64,000 nucleotides of DNA, taken from positions 64,501 to 128,500 of the forward strand of contig OY540822.1 of NCBI GenBank assembly GCA_961205875.1, written 5' to 3'. The first letter of the stretch is position 1, and each line of letters opens with the position of its first letter. The DNA is from Sialis fuliginosa (lineage: Eukaryota > Arthropoda > Insecta > Megaloptera > Sialidae). Under the pieces are notes generated by a model, which saw nothing but the letters and a program-made list of their open reading frames with translations, ran no database searches and was not told the DNA's origin. The translations under genes and the position numbers were made by a program. This document shows, piece after piece, positions 51,893-63,902 of this stretch.

Positions 51893-54069
51893 GTCCAGTA
51901 ATTTTAGATTTCAACTGCGAAAAAAATAGCAGATAGCTGAATTTTTGTATACACCTTCGTTACAGTGTTATAAATAACGTGTAAAAAGTCCCCAACGATA
52001 TCAAGCCGGCGTTGCGAGATATTGAAGGTCTAACGTGACGAAAAACAGTTATTCGCGAATATCTCGCTTCCTATGACTCGGAGGTCAATAAGGGTTATTA
52101 TATAAACGGTGTATTATTAAATTCTTAAGAAAAAAGGCTCTTTCCATTTTTTTTTTAAAAACAACCGTTCTCGTGGTAGAGCGCGGAGAAAGTATGGCTA
52201 TATATTTGCATACTGTATGACGCACTCTATGGCAATTGACTATTTGCATATGACTATTTCTAAGTGAAAAAATTACAGGACAAAAATTAAAGAGTAGCAA
52301 ATAATCTATAAGGTGTGTCATTCGGATATATTAAAAAAAAATGTTTATCAATTTTAATCACATTTAGTAGAACTACAAACATAGCGATTTATGAAAAATT
52401 ACCATTTTTGTTCAATTTTGTGTTCAAAATCTACACCTAAGCTTTTGTAAAGTTATTTAATGGTTCTACTAAAATAAACTTTGGACATATTGAGTAGAAA
52501 AGAGAGAAAAAATGTGTTAAATTGACCTGCATTTAACAATAGGTACGTCAAAAATTAAAAAATCGAAAAAAAATTATTTTATTATAAAATGCACCCTTTT
52601 TAAAATTGTATGTGTAATTATGTTATAAATATGACTAAATAGTAAAATTATAAATATTTTTAGGCTACAAACATGTTTTTTATTATTTTTTTGCTAGAAA
52701 AACTTCTATTCATACTACCGCAGGATCTCTTGATAGCTCCTATTTGATATGCAAGCCTTCAAATTAAAAAATAAAAATAAAAATTTGAATGATAAACAAT
52801 CAATTATTTTTTACTAAATTTTATATTTTCCGTGTAATGGGAAGTCAAAATCAACAAATATTGGACGATAAAAAGAAAATTGGTGTCCGCGGGATTCTTT
52901 TTTGTTTTATAAAATAAGGACTGCATCGAGATAGGAACATGAAATTTGATATTATTGTACATCAAACTCTCCTCTTCAAAAGCATATGTGGCGCCACTCT
53001 CAATTCTTATTCGGCCCCAGTTTTATAAAACAAAAAAGAATCGCGCGGACACCAATTTTCTTTTTATCGTCCAATATTTGTTGATTTTGACTTCCCATTA
53101 CACGGAAAATATAAAATTTAGTAAAAAATAATTTATTGTTTATTATTCATAATTTTATGGCGAATTTATTTTTATTTTTATTTTTTAATTTGAAGGCTTG
53201 CATATCAAATAGGAGCTATCAAGAGATCCTGCGGTAGTATGAATAGAAGTTTTTCTAGCAAAAAAATAATAAAAAACATGTTTGTAGCCTAAAAATATTT
53301 ATAATTTTACTATTTAGTCATATTTATAACATAATTACACATACAATTTTAAAAAGGGTGCATTTTATAATAAAATAATTTTTTTTCGATTTTTTAATTT
53401 TTGACGTACCTATTGTTAAATGCAGGTCAATTTAACACATTTTTTCTCTCTTTTCTACTCAATATGTCCAAAGTTTATTTTAGTAGAACCATTAAATAAC
53501 TTTACAAAAGCTTAGGTGTAGATTTTGAACACAAAATTGAACAAAAATGGTAATTTTTCATAAATCGCTATGTTTGTAGTTCTACTAAATGTGATTAAAA
53601 TTGATAAACATTTTTTTTTAATATATCCGAATGACACACCTTATAGATTATTTGCTACTCTTTAATTTTTGTCCTGTAATTTTTTCACTTAGAAATAGTC
53701 ATATGCAAATAGTCAATTGCCATAGAGTGCGTCATACAGTATGCAAATATATAGCCATACTTTCTCCGCGCTCTACCACGAGAACGGTTGTTTTTAAAAA
53801 AAAAATGGAAAGAGCCTTTTTTCTTAAGAATTTAATAATACACCGTTTATATAATAACCCTTATTGACCTCCGAGTCATAGGAAGCGAGATATTCGCGAA
53901 TAACTGTTTTTCGTCACGTTAGACCTTCAATATCTCGCAACGCCGGCTTGATATCGTTGGGGACTTTTTACACGTTATTTATAACACTGTAACGAAGGTG
54001 TATACAAAAATTCAGCTATCTGCTATTTTTTTCCCAGATTAGGTACATTTATATCTAAAATTACTGGAC
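51893..54069. mobile_element. Foldback element E (2177 bp), nearly perfect arms, TA target
   Basis: GTCCAGTAATTTTAGAT at the left and TCTAAAATTACTGGAC at the right, each flanked by TA. The arms are about 1.0 kb each and so alike that a 78-codon open frame (52085-52321 - and 53631-53867 +) translates identically from both. The right arm end has about 20 extra bases. Centre near 52980. No transposase. Confidence 0.92.
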
Positions 54070-54126
54070 TATTAATTTTCATACGATCTATTATTATCAA
54101 TTAACACTATTTACAATATACCCGTA

Positions 54127-54636
54127 CAGTGCCGTAGCGAGCATAATTTGTTAGTGCAAATGCATCAACACGGTTTTTCAAGTTTTTGTCGCTGGTTCAG
54201 TTTTATCACTGCAAGTATTGTTGACCAAATGTTACTACAGCGCAGTTATTGACACTGTAAGTATTGTTGACAACAAATGTTCTTTTCTCAATTGAGAGCA
54301 AATGTTATTATAAACATTTGTATTTAATTCTTCAATTGAAGATATTTTTAATATAAAAAAATGCACTGACACAATTGTGTTGTTTTAATATATAAAATTT
54401 TTATTGTATTGTTTTTGTTTTGCAAAGCAAACTTACATATTTTATTTTGCTAAGGCTACTTAGCTACTGTTGGAACAATGTTTCCAACATAATTGGCGCC
54501 CGGGTCACGATACCTTTTTGGCACCCCTGAAAAACATAAAGTAATATAATATATAGATTATCGTCGTTTTGGGGGCCATTTGGCGCCCCTTTGCGAGTAG
54601 CGCCCGGGGCATGATAGACCCCCTCGCTACGCCACT
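54127..54636. mobile_element. hAT-type MITE (510 bp)
   Basis: Inverted ends CAGTGCCGTAGCGAG and CTCGCTACGCCACTG. Flanks TACCCGTA and TACCCAAC may be a decayed 8-bp duplication. A GC-richer end segment has two GGCGCCC motifs. Confidence 0.75.
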
Positions 54637-54715
54637 GTACCCAACTAACAAGTATTGTCAGATAATCTACATTGTAACGATTGTAACAGTAAGATAATCA
54701 ATTGTTGTTTTACAG

Positions 54716-56113
54716 GAGGGAGAATTGGAAGTTAAACAAGAAAATCTGTCAGATACCGACATACAAAATGAGCAAAAAGCAAATGAAGATCTCACAATCA
54801 GTGAAGGAACAAATGAAAACAGTAATACATTTTTAAATTCAAGCAATAAAAATAAAACAGTCAACTGTAAGTCAAAAGTTACTAACCAGGATAAAAATTC
54901 AAAAACGTATAAATGTTATCTGTGCGTGAAATACTTTAAATCAAAGAATAATTTAATACAACATTTATATATTCATATAGATACTCGATCTTTTAAATGC
55001 AACCAGTGTGAATATCGTTGTAAACGAAAATGTAGTTTAAATTTACATAAATTAACACATTCTAATAAGCGACCTTTTAAATGCAACCAGTGTAAATACA
55101 GTTGCAATCAAAAAATTAATTTGAATACACATAAATTAACACATTCTAATGAGCGACCTTTTAAATGCAACCAGTGTGAATACAGTTGTAAACGAAAATG
55201 TAGTTTAAATATACATAAATTAACACATTCTAATGAGCGACCTTTTAAATGCAACCAGTGTGAATTTAGTTGCAAACAAAAATGTAATTTGAAGACACAT
55301 AAATTAACACATTCTAATGAGCGACCTTTTAAATGCAACCAGTGTGAATTTAGTTGCAAACAAAAAAGTAATTTGAATAAACATAAATTAACACATTTTA
55401 ATAAACGATCTTATAAATGCAAGCAGTGTGAATTTAGTTGCAATTTAAAAAGTAATTTGAAGACTCATAAATTTACACATTCTAATGAGCGACCTTTTAA
55501 ATGCAACCAGTGTGTATACAGTTGTAAACAAAAATGTAGTTTAAATATACATAAATTAACACATTCTAATGAGCGACCTTTTAAATGCAACCAGTGTGAA
55601 TTTAGTTGCAAACAAAAAAGTAATTTGAATACACATAAATTAACACATTCTAATGAGCGATTTTATAAATGCAAGCAGTGTGAATTTAGTTGCAATTTAA
55701 AAAGTAATTTGAAGACTCATAAATTAACACATTCCAATGAGCGATCATATAAATGCAAGCAGTGTGAATTTAGTAGCAAACAAAAAAGTAATCTGAAGAC
55801 ACATAAATTAACACATTCTAATGAGCGACCTTTTAAATGCAACCAGTGTGAATTTAGTTGCAATTTAAAAAGTAATTTGAAGACTCATAAATTAACACAT
55901 TCTAATGAGCGATCATATAAATGCAAGCAGTGTGAATTTAGTTGCAATCTAAAAAGTAATTTGAATACACATAACTTAACACATTCTAATAAACAACCTT
56001 TTAAATGTGAACACTGTGAATATAGTTGTAGACAAATAAGTGATTTAATTAGACATAATATAAGTACCTTACATAGATACCTTGAAGTAAGGTTGGATAT
56101 TATTAAAATGTGA
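54716..56113 (+). CDS. C2H2 zinc-finger gene, coding exon 2: 14-finger array
   Basis: Probable nuclear DNA-binding protein. After an acidic linker (about 65 residues) come 14 tandem C2H2 fingers, each 28 residues, nearly all of the form FKCNQCEFSC...SNLxTHKLTHSNER. The Phe normally in the finger core is replaced by Cys in almost every finger (a Ser in finger 11). The linker is HSNERPF rather than TGEKPF. Predicted contact residues at -1, 2, 3, 6 are repeatedly Q or L, S, N, T. The DNA units (84 bp) are almost identical, pointing to recent tandem duplication. The C-terminus is HRYLEVRLDIIKM. The exon starts at a splice acceptor (54715), since no in-frame ATG precedes the fingers here. No BTB, SCAN or KRAB domain is visible. 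Confidence 0.9.
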   Translation, partial: EGELEVKQENLSDTDIQNEQKANEDLTISEGTNENSNTFLNSSNKNKTVNCKSKVTNQDKNSKTYKCYLCVKYFKSKNNLIQHLYIHIDTRSFKCNQCEYRCKRKCSLNLHKLTHSNKRPFKCNQCKYSCNQKINLNTHKLTHSNERPFKCNQCEYSCKRKCSLNIHKLTHSNERPFKCNQCEFSCKQKCNLKTHKLTHSNERPFKCNQCEFSCKQKSNLNKHKLTHFNKRSYKCKQCEFSCNLKSNLKTHKFTHSNERPFKCNQCVYSCKQKCSLNIHKLTHSNERPFKCNQCEFSCKQKSNLNTHKLTHSNERFYKCKQCEFSCNLKSNLKTHKLTHSNERSYKCKQCEFSSKQKSNLKTHKLTHSNERPFKCNQCEFSCNLKSNLKTHKLTHSNERSYKCKQCEFSCNLKSNLNTHNLTHSNKQPFKCEHCEYSCRQISDLIRHNISTLHRYLEVRLDIIKM

Positions 56114-56212
56114 AGAAAGTGGGAAGGTTGGTAGGAAACGTAGGTCCAGGTGGAGGTGGAACAACGATATGCATTATCAACTAAACGGTGGAATGAAAAA
56201 TGGAATCTATAA
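56114..56212 (+). other. 3' UTR start of the zinc-finger gene
   Basis: Unique sequence, GA-rich, without AATAAA. The transcript must end within or beyond the Helitrons that follow. Confidence 0.5.
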
Positions 56213-57096
56213 TCCTTAATATATATAAAGCTCAACGTCTCTCTGTCTGTCTGTCTGTCTGTCTGTCCGTTAGTTACCTTATCACTGGAGAACCACTTAT
56301 CCGATTTACGAGTTTTTTTTTTTAATTCATAGGTACGTTCTCTGGCCAGGTTATAGGCTATATTTTTTTACGTTCGGTAACATAACAACAAAGCAGTGAC
56401 GATAATAGTAAATCAAGTCGGAAAAAATTTTGCCGTCGGCGCGCTGTTTTGTAATACGCTGCCTAACCCGTTCAATATAGAACAAAATAATGTATTAAAG
56501 AATTGTGTAGAATCAAAAGTTCTACAATTAAGTCAGCGACACGATATGTCTAACTTTTATATTTAAGCCACAATGACTGCTTTTATGTTACAAAGAAAAC
56601 ATAAAATATTTGGGTTTTGTTTACATGGACTTATGACCTGCAAAACATTAATCCTTATCGAAATAAATGATTTCATCGTCATAAGTACTTAATGTAGATA
56701 TAGTTTGCCATTTACAGCATCCAATTTGGTCGTATAGTTTAGAAAATATCTTAAAATATATTTATAAAGGTAATATCTTAAATGTATGGTGTCGTGCCGC
56801 ATCGAAGCGAGTACATCAGACTGGATTCGCGTACGCTCGGTAGATATTCGGAGTCCCTCGGCTGATCGTTTGTGTTTATTTTGTTTTCAATAATTAACAT
56901 TTAAATTTAAACAGAACACAAATTATTTGTACTTTTTTCTTCTGATTCGTTTTTGTTAGGTAATTTAGGTATTGATAAATTATTATTACAACAATAACTA
57001 ATCGTGTTTGTACTTAATTAATTAAACTATATTTTTCAAAAATCCTAAACAATAATTCCGTAGTCTACGCGAGCGAAGCCGCGTGGGCCCAGCTAG
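56213..57096 (+). mobile_element. Non-autonomous Helitron, copy 2
   Basis: TCCTTAATATATATAAAG start, hairpin ACGCG-AGCGAAGC-CGCGT and CTAG end at 57096. It differs from the other two in about 56760-56880, where an unrelated GC-rich segment replaces the common sequence. Confidence 0.86.
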
Positions 57097-57960
57097 TCTA
57101 TATATATAAAGATCAACGTGTCTCTGTCTATCTGTCTGTTAGTGCGCTTATCACTTATCCGATTTACGTGTTTTTTTTTTAATTCATAGGTACATTCTCT
57201 GGCCAGGTTATAGGCTATATTTTGTTACGTTAGGTAACATAACAACTAAGCTGTGACGATAATAGTAAATCAAGTCGGAAAATTTTTTGCCGTCGGCGCG
57301 CTGTTTTGCAATACGCTGCCTAAACCGTTCAATATTGAACAAAATAATTTATTAAAAAATTGTGTAGAATTAAAAGATCTACAATAAAGTCCGCGACACC
57401 ATACATCTAACTTTTGTATTTAAGCCATAATGACTGCTTTTATGTTACAAAGAAAATTAAAAATATTTGGGTTTTGTTTACGTGGACTTATGATCTGCAA
57501 AACATTAATCCTTATCGAAATAAATGATTTCATCGTCATAAGTACTTAATGTAGATATAATTTGCCCTTTACAGCATCCAATTTGATCGTATAATTTAGA
57601 AAATATCGAAATATATGTATATACGGGAACATATTATTCGCGTGATGGCGACCCATATCTTGACGTGCAGCAAGTAGAGAGCGTGCCAACTAGACGCTGG
57701 GCAGAGGGAACAGGCCGGTATTCTTTTGATTGTCAATTGTTTATTTTGTTTTCAATAATTAACTTTTAAATTTAAATAGAACTAAAATTATTTTTACTTT
57801 TTGTTCTGATTCGCTTTTGTTAGGAAGGTAATTTAAGTGTTTTTTGGTTTTTATTACAATACTAACTAATCGTGTTTGTACTTAATTCAAGTATATATTT
57901 TTTAAATCCTAAACAATAATTCCATAGTCCACGCGAGCGAAGCCGTGCAGGCCCAGCTAG
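57097..57960 (+). mobile_element. Non-autonomous Helitron, copy 3, head to tail with copy 2
   Basis: Starts TCTATATATATAAAG directly after the CTAG of copy 2 and ends CTAG at 57960, followed by T. The terminal hairpin is degraded (CACGCG against CGTGCAG). Confidence 0.84.
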
Positions 57961-58112
57961 TTAATGATAAAACAGCAATCGAAGATTGTAATGGTGCTGC
58001 TTAACATTGTCAAGTTAGTTACGGTGACATTCTCAATTGATGCGCATATGATTAAGTGTAGTTTGTTGAAAATGTATATATATTCAAGAATATGTCATAT
58101 CGTTTTCATATA

Positions 58113-60422
58113 CACTCACGGAAAAAATTAAAGGACCACTTTTATTTTTCGAAAAAATTGCTCATTTTCAAAGTAATGCCGATAGGTCAAATATGATCCA
58201 TTTTTTACTTATAGGATATGAAAATTGAAGGAAATTTTATCATCTTTTCGAATTTAGGGGTATATTTGTTTTATTAATCTTATTTTTGTGACCAAATTGC
58301 GGTTTAATGAAAAATAAAAAAATTGTTTTTTTTTTTGTAATTTTGAAAGATACCCACGGGGATGTTAAATTTTTTTTCTAAAATTTCAAGACAACCATTT
58401 TGTAGGAAATTTGTTCAGCTTTAAAACGCTTTTTCAAATTTGTTTTATAATTTTTTGGTGTCGCGATATTCGAGTTTGAATGAAAAAAGTACCAAAAAGA
58501 AATAAACGACCATAAAGGGCCTAATGTTAGTCGCATAGAAAAGAAAAAAAAATAATATTAAAGTTTAATTAATCACCTATTGTCTAGTAGCATTTAAAAA
58601 ATGTTTAATTTTAACTTAACCCTTCAAATACGAAAAACAAAACAGTGTTCGAATTTAAATAATCCTGTAAAAATAACCTTTTTTTAATCATAGATCTAAT
58701 GTTTAAAATGTATCCAGAAATTAAGTTCTATCAAAGAATATGAAAATTAGACTTATTACCTTCTATGTGAACAAAAGTTCCAGTAAAAATCTTTTAATTT
58801 GGCTGAGAAATTGCATTTTGAATTTTTTGTATACGTTTAGGATTTGACCGTACTTTTCATAACAAGTTTTTCTTTGGGATTTTTTTTTCGAAAAACAATC
58901 AATTTTTGAGAAAAATTGTAAGAAGGAAAAAGTTTTTCTTTCTTGTTAAAGAATATTCTTAATTTTTTTCAGATGTTTTATATCAATATTGTGGGATTAA
59001 ATTTATTTTTAATAGGGTACTTTTTCATTCAAACTTGAATATCTTGGCATCAAAAAATGTGACAATCATTTTTTTAAAAGCATTTTGAAGCTCAGAAAAT
59101 GTACTAAATGATGAATATCATGGAATTTTGAAAAAAAATAATCATACATCCCCGTGTAAAACTTCCATAATTACAAAAAATTTCAATTTTTAATTTCAGT
59201 CAACTGCGTGTGGTCATGAAAAAACGTTCAACAACATATTAAAGACTCTTGATTTCGACAGTTAAATTAATTTTCATTGAATTTTCACCGCTTATTCGTT
59301 CAAAGTAACTGAATTTTTTTGGTCCACACGTAGTTGACTAAAAAAAATTAATTATTTATTTGCAGTTATAGAAATTTCACACGGGGATGTATGATTATTT
59401 TTTTTCAAAATTCCATGATATTCATCATTTAGTAAATTTTCTCAGCTTCAAAATGCTTTTTAAAAAATGATTGTCACATTTTTTGATGCCAAGATATTCA
59501 AGTTTGAATGAAAAAGTACCCTATTAAAAATAAATTTAATCCCACAATATTGATATAAAACATCTGAAAAAAATTAAGAATATTCTTTAACAAGAAAGAA
59601 AAACTTTTTCCTTCTTACAATTTTTCTCAAAAATTGATTGTTTTTCGAAAAAAAAATCCCAAAGAAAAACTTGTTATAAAAAGTACGGTCAAATCCTAAA
59701 CGTATACAAAAAATTCAAAATGCAATTTCTCAGCCAAATTAAAAGATTTTTACTGGAACCTTTGTTCACATAGAAGGTAATAAGTCTAATTTTCATATTC
59801 TTTGATAGAACTCAATTTCTGGATACATTTTAAACATTAGATCTATGATTACAAAAAGGTTATTTTTACAGGATTATTTAAATTCGAACACTGTTTTGTT
59901 TTTCGTATTTGAAGAGTTAAGTTAAAATTAAACATTTTATAAATGCTACTAGACAATAGGTGATTATTTAAGCTTTAATATTCTTTTTTTTTATTTTCTG
60001 TGCGACCAACATTAGACCCTTTATGGTCGTTTAAAACTTTTTGGTACTTTTTTCATTCAAACTCGAATATCGCAACACCAAAAAATTATAAAACAAATTT
60101 GAAAAAGCGTTTTAAAGCTGAAAAAATTTCCTACAAAAGGGTTATCTTGAAATTTTAGAAAAAAAATTTAACATCCCCGTGGGTATCTTTCAAAATTGCA
60201 AAAAAAAATCAATTTTTTTATTTTTTATTAAACCGCGATTTGGTCACAATAATAAGTTTAATAAAACAAATATACCCCTAAATTCGAAAAGATGATAAAA
60301 TTTCCTTCAATTTTCATATCCTATAAGTAAAAAATGGATCATATTTGACCTATCGGCATTACTTTGAAAATGAGCAATTTTTTCGAAAAATAAAAGTGGT
60401 CCTTTAATTTTTTCCGTGAGTG
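58113..60422. mobile_element. Foldback element F (2310 bp), TA target
   Basis: CACTCACGGAAAAAATTAAA at the left and its exact complement at the right, each flanked by TA. Nearly the whole element is a palindrome centred at about 59268; the arms differ by scattered substitutions. End sequence and TA target are Tc1/mariner-like. Foldback D's flank (45965, AAATAAAGGAACAAG) has a similar start. Confidence 0.9.
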
Positions 60423-60436
60423 TATTTATATGTTTA

Positions 60437-60612
60437 ATCTTTAACTGGTATCGTGGAGGCTGGCCAACCTCCACAGGTAATGATTTCACTATTTTAAGTA
60501 ATCTCATTACGTTGCCACTCGCGGCGGATGCCGGACGTTTGACGCTTTAACACCTTCAGGGACGGAGGTACGTGTGTGTTAAGAACCGACCGGGCCCTAC
60601 GATACCAGTTGA
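60437..60612. mobile_element. Small inverted-end element (~176 bp)
   Basis: AACTGGTATCGTGG and CTACGATACCAGTT at the ends, one mismatch; moderately GC-rich interior (GGAGGCTGGCCAACCTCC forms a hairpin). Confidence 0.6.
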
Positions 60613-62666
60613 TTTTTTTTAAATTGTTAATTATAAATTTTGAAATTGATTATATTTTGTTGAAGGCACAAGGTAAATACATACATTTGTTTTTAATCGT
60701 AAATAAAAAAATTATAAAATATACAATATACATACGTTTTTTTAGAACACAATATTTTGGGTTGGGGAGGGTTTGTCCTCGATCCTCCCCCTACTACACC
60801 TCTGAAGAGACCCTAGCATACTTGTTTGTAAATTTAGACTTCCAATAATGAAAACGACTAATTGCGTGTTAATGTGAAAGTCACTACAATTTGCTTGGAA
60901 TAAGTCTCGACTTACAAAATGTTAATATATCTTTAATCTTATTAATTAATATTTATTTACAGAAAGACCTTGTTAACTTTTGTCTAAATAATCAACGTAT
61001 CTGAGCAACATGGAGACAAGCATTGGACAAATGTAAGCAGTGCTAACTTCCAATGTCCGGGTGAAGGTGTTTGGTTCCCCGTTGTGTTGAGTTTTATCTG
61101 ACAGATCCCACGTTAGATCTACGTCAAGTTTATGCGGACTATATTATATTTAACCCTGGCAGATTTCCTATACCTGTTATAATGAAAGCTTTGAGTGTAA
61201 GTAGTTTTAAGTTATTTAAACTATTTAGAATTTAATTTTTAGTGTTCAGAGTCAAACGAATCATCTCAGTGTCCATCCGTCTGTCACAGGTGATTTTATC
61301 TGAAACTGTTTGACGTAAAAATTTGAAATTTAGCAGTGAGATAGATTTTGAAGGCCCAATTGTAGACATCAAGTACAAAAAGTAGAATTTTGATTTTGGA
61401 GGTTAATTTCAGGGGTTAAATTGGGAAGTGGAAAAAAAATCAAGGGCATCGTGTAGGGTGTTAAATGAAAGCTTATTGAAGCACAAATTCAACAATAAAT
61501 ATGATGATTGTCTTTTACATTTTAGATAAATAATTAAATTTTCTACAATTTTAATCAAAAATGAATGAATATTTCTTAAAAGAAAACCGAACAGCTCACA
61601 GGGAGGTTAGATCAGTTGCTGACGAGTTTTACGAAGAAATTTGGTACGGATCTGGAATCGCTGATTAGCTGTAAGTTTTTTATTTCCACATTTTTCTCAA
61701 AACGATATTTTGCACCGGGCGCAGGTGATTGCGCAAAAACTATTTGTCCAATTGATCTGTGTCTAGCTGGCGTGAAACACTAGACGTTATTCACGTCAAA
61801 AAGACAGTTTATATTGAAAAATTAATAACTTTCTTCATAAAACCAAAACAATGAGTTAAAATAATTTGAGTTTTTTTTTTAATTTTTATTGACAACAATG
61901 TATTAATTGAATAGTTGAGTCGTGGCCTTCATTATTTGATAATTCTTTAAAATATTGTTCTGATCAAATTATTAATTATTACAATAAAGCTTTGTGAAAA
62001 AGTTTGTTCCAAAGTTTGGGGAAATTTAAAAACGATGAAAAATATGGAATGTACCTAATAGAATCTTATGATTTATTATTAAAATGCATATGACAGCTAC
62101 CTTGATAAAATCCAAGTATATTTGCAATAATCACTTTTTTTAAATCTGTTTATTCAAAAATATAATTTTTTTTGAATAATGGTTAAAGTTACATATTTTT
62201 GCTGTTTTATGTATTTTACTGCATATTTGGGGCTTATTTCGTACATATTTTAACAATTTTTTGTTGCATGTAGTCCAGGCGTTAATAATATTATAGTGGC
62301 ATGTACTTCAATTCATGTAAATATTTATAACCACGATAGTATAATATGATCGCTTGAATAAACTTGATTTTTATTTTATTGCAGATATCTAAATATGACG
62401 GACTTACAAGCACAACATGTGGAAATTGTACAAAGCAATGAAAAATAATATTTTACTTATCTTTTAAAAAGTAAATTATTTAAAAAGAGATTCTAGAACC
62501 ATCTCCAGAGAAATTAAGGTATATACTCAAAATAATACAAATATATTAAGTGGGATTTTTATTAATAATTCTGCTGTCCTAAGCCCAAAGAGCATAAATA
62601 AAAAACAAAAAATAAAAATTCTGTGTTTTGTCCATATATGTAGTAGAGCTTTTAATAATCTGTTTA
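60613..62666. other. Non-coding stretch
   Basis: No gene recognised. 61260-61500 (GTCCATCCGTCTGTCACAGG onwards) and 60761-60800 (GGGTTGGGGAGGG ... CCTCCCCC) look like pieces of dispersed repeats, but there is no second copy in the window. Confidence 0.35.
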
Positions 62667-63902
62667 AAAAGTTTATGAATATTTGACGAGTTCATTGTAT
62701 TCTTATGTATTTTGACGTCCTGAATCCGAATCTGAGGTCCGTTGACCTTGGTTAGCTTAGTTTCAAGGTTATTTAAGGTCAAATTTTTAAAAATCGCTAA
62801 ATGATTCTGGTAAAAGGTGATATATAGGTTTTTCTGGTCGCTGATTCTAAATTTGTCATCCGTTGACCTCTACGAGGTCAGGTTCAAGGTCATTTCAGGG
62901 TCAAAGTAGGAAAAACTGCTCGAAAATTCTGACAAAACAGTACATATAGATTTTTGGGGTTGCTGAATTAAAGTTTAAGGTCCGTAGACTCTTACAATCT
63001 CAGTTTCAAGGTTATTTCAAGTTCAAATTTTTATTTTTACAAATCGCAAAAAGATTCTGGTAAAAGGTGTATATAGGTTTCTCTGGTCGCTGATTCGGAA
63101 TTTAACGTCCGTTGACCTCTATGAGGTCAGGTTCAAGGTCATTTGAAGGTCAAAGTGGGAAATAAAACTCGAAAATTCTGACAAATCAGTACATATAAGT
63201 TTTTGGGTTCGCTGTATTAAAATTTGAAGTCCGTAGACCCCTACAATGTCAGTTTCAAGGTTATTTCAAGGTCAAATTTTTGAAAATCGCTAAATGAATC
63301 TGGTAAAAGGTGATATATAGGTTTCTTTAGTCGCTGATTCTGAATTTGACGTCCGTTGACCTCTATAAGGTCAGGTTAAAACCTATATGTACTGTTTCGA
63401 GCGAGTTTCCCACTTTTTCTTGAAATAACCTTGAACCTGACCTCGTAGAGGTCAACAGACATCAAATTCAGAATTAGCGACCAGAGAAACCTATATATCA
63501 CCTTTTACTAGATTCATTTAGCGATTTCCAAAAATGAAATTTTGATCTTAAAATGACCTTGAAAATGACATTTTAGGGGTCTACGGACCTTAAATTTTAA
63601 TTAAGCGACCCAAAAAACCTATATGTATTGTTTTGTTAGAATTTTCCAGCGATTTTCCCCACTTTGACCTTGAAATGACCTTGAACCTGACCTCATAGAG
63701 GTCAACGGATGTCAAATTCAGAATTAGCAATTAGAAAAACCTATATATCACCTTTTACCAGAATCATTTAGCGATTTTTAAAAATTTGACCTTAAAATGA
63801 CCTTGAAACTGAGCTAACCAAGGTCAACGGACCTCAGATTCGGATTTAGGACGTCAAAATACATAAGAATACAATGGTCTCGTCAAATATTCATAAACTT
63901 TT
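62667..63902. mobile_element. Foldback element G with internal tandem repeats
   Basis: AAAAGTTTATGAATATTTGA at the left pairs with the complement ending at 63902; centre near 63285. The arms consist of alternating repeat units marked by CCGTTGACCTCTA(C/T)GAGGTC and GGTCCGTAGAC, so it is both inverted and tandemly repeated. No ORF. Confidence 0.82.

Larger units (their letters stand above)
49363..54715 (+). other. Intron of the zinc-finger gene (about 5.35 kb)
   Basis: Donor CAG|GTATAT at 49362/49363 and acceptor TTGTTTTACAG at 54705-54715. It is filled with a MITE (49440-49788), foldback B copy 2, foldback E and a hAT-type MITE, with little unique sequence left. Confidence 0.7.

Noticed and set aside
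52085-53867. Two identical 78-codon open frames as a gene pair
   Set aside because: They are mirror images produced by the arms of foldback element E; no other coding evidence.
60437-60612. tRNA-like hairpins in a GC-richer segment
   Set aside because: No T-loop or A/B box match; the segment is better explained as a small inverted-end element.
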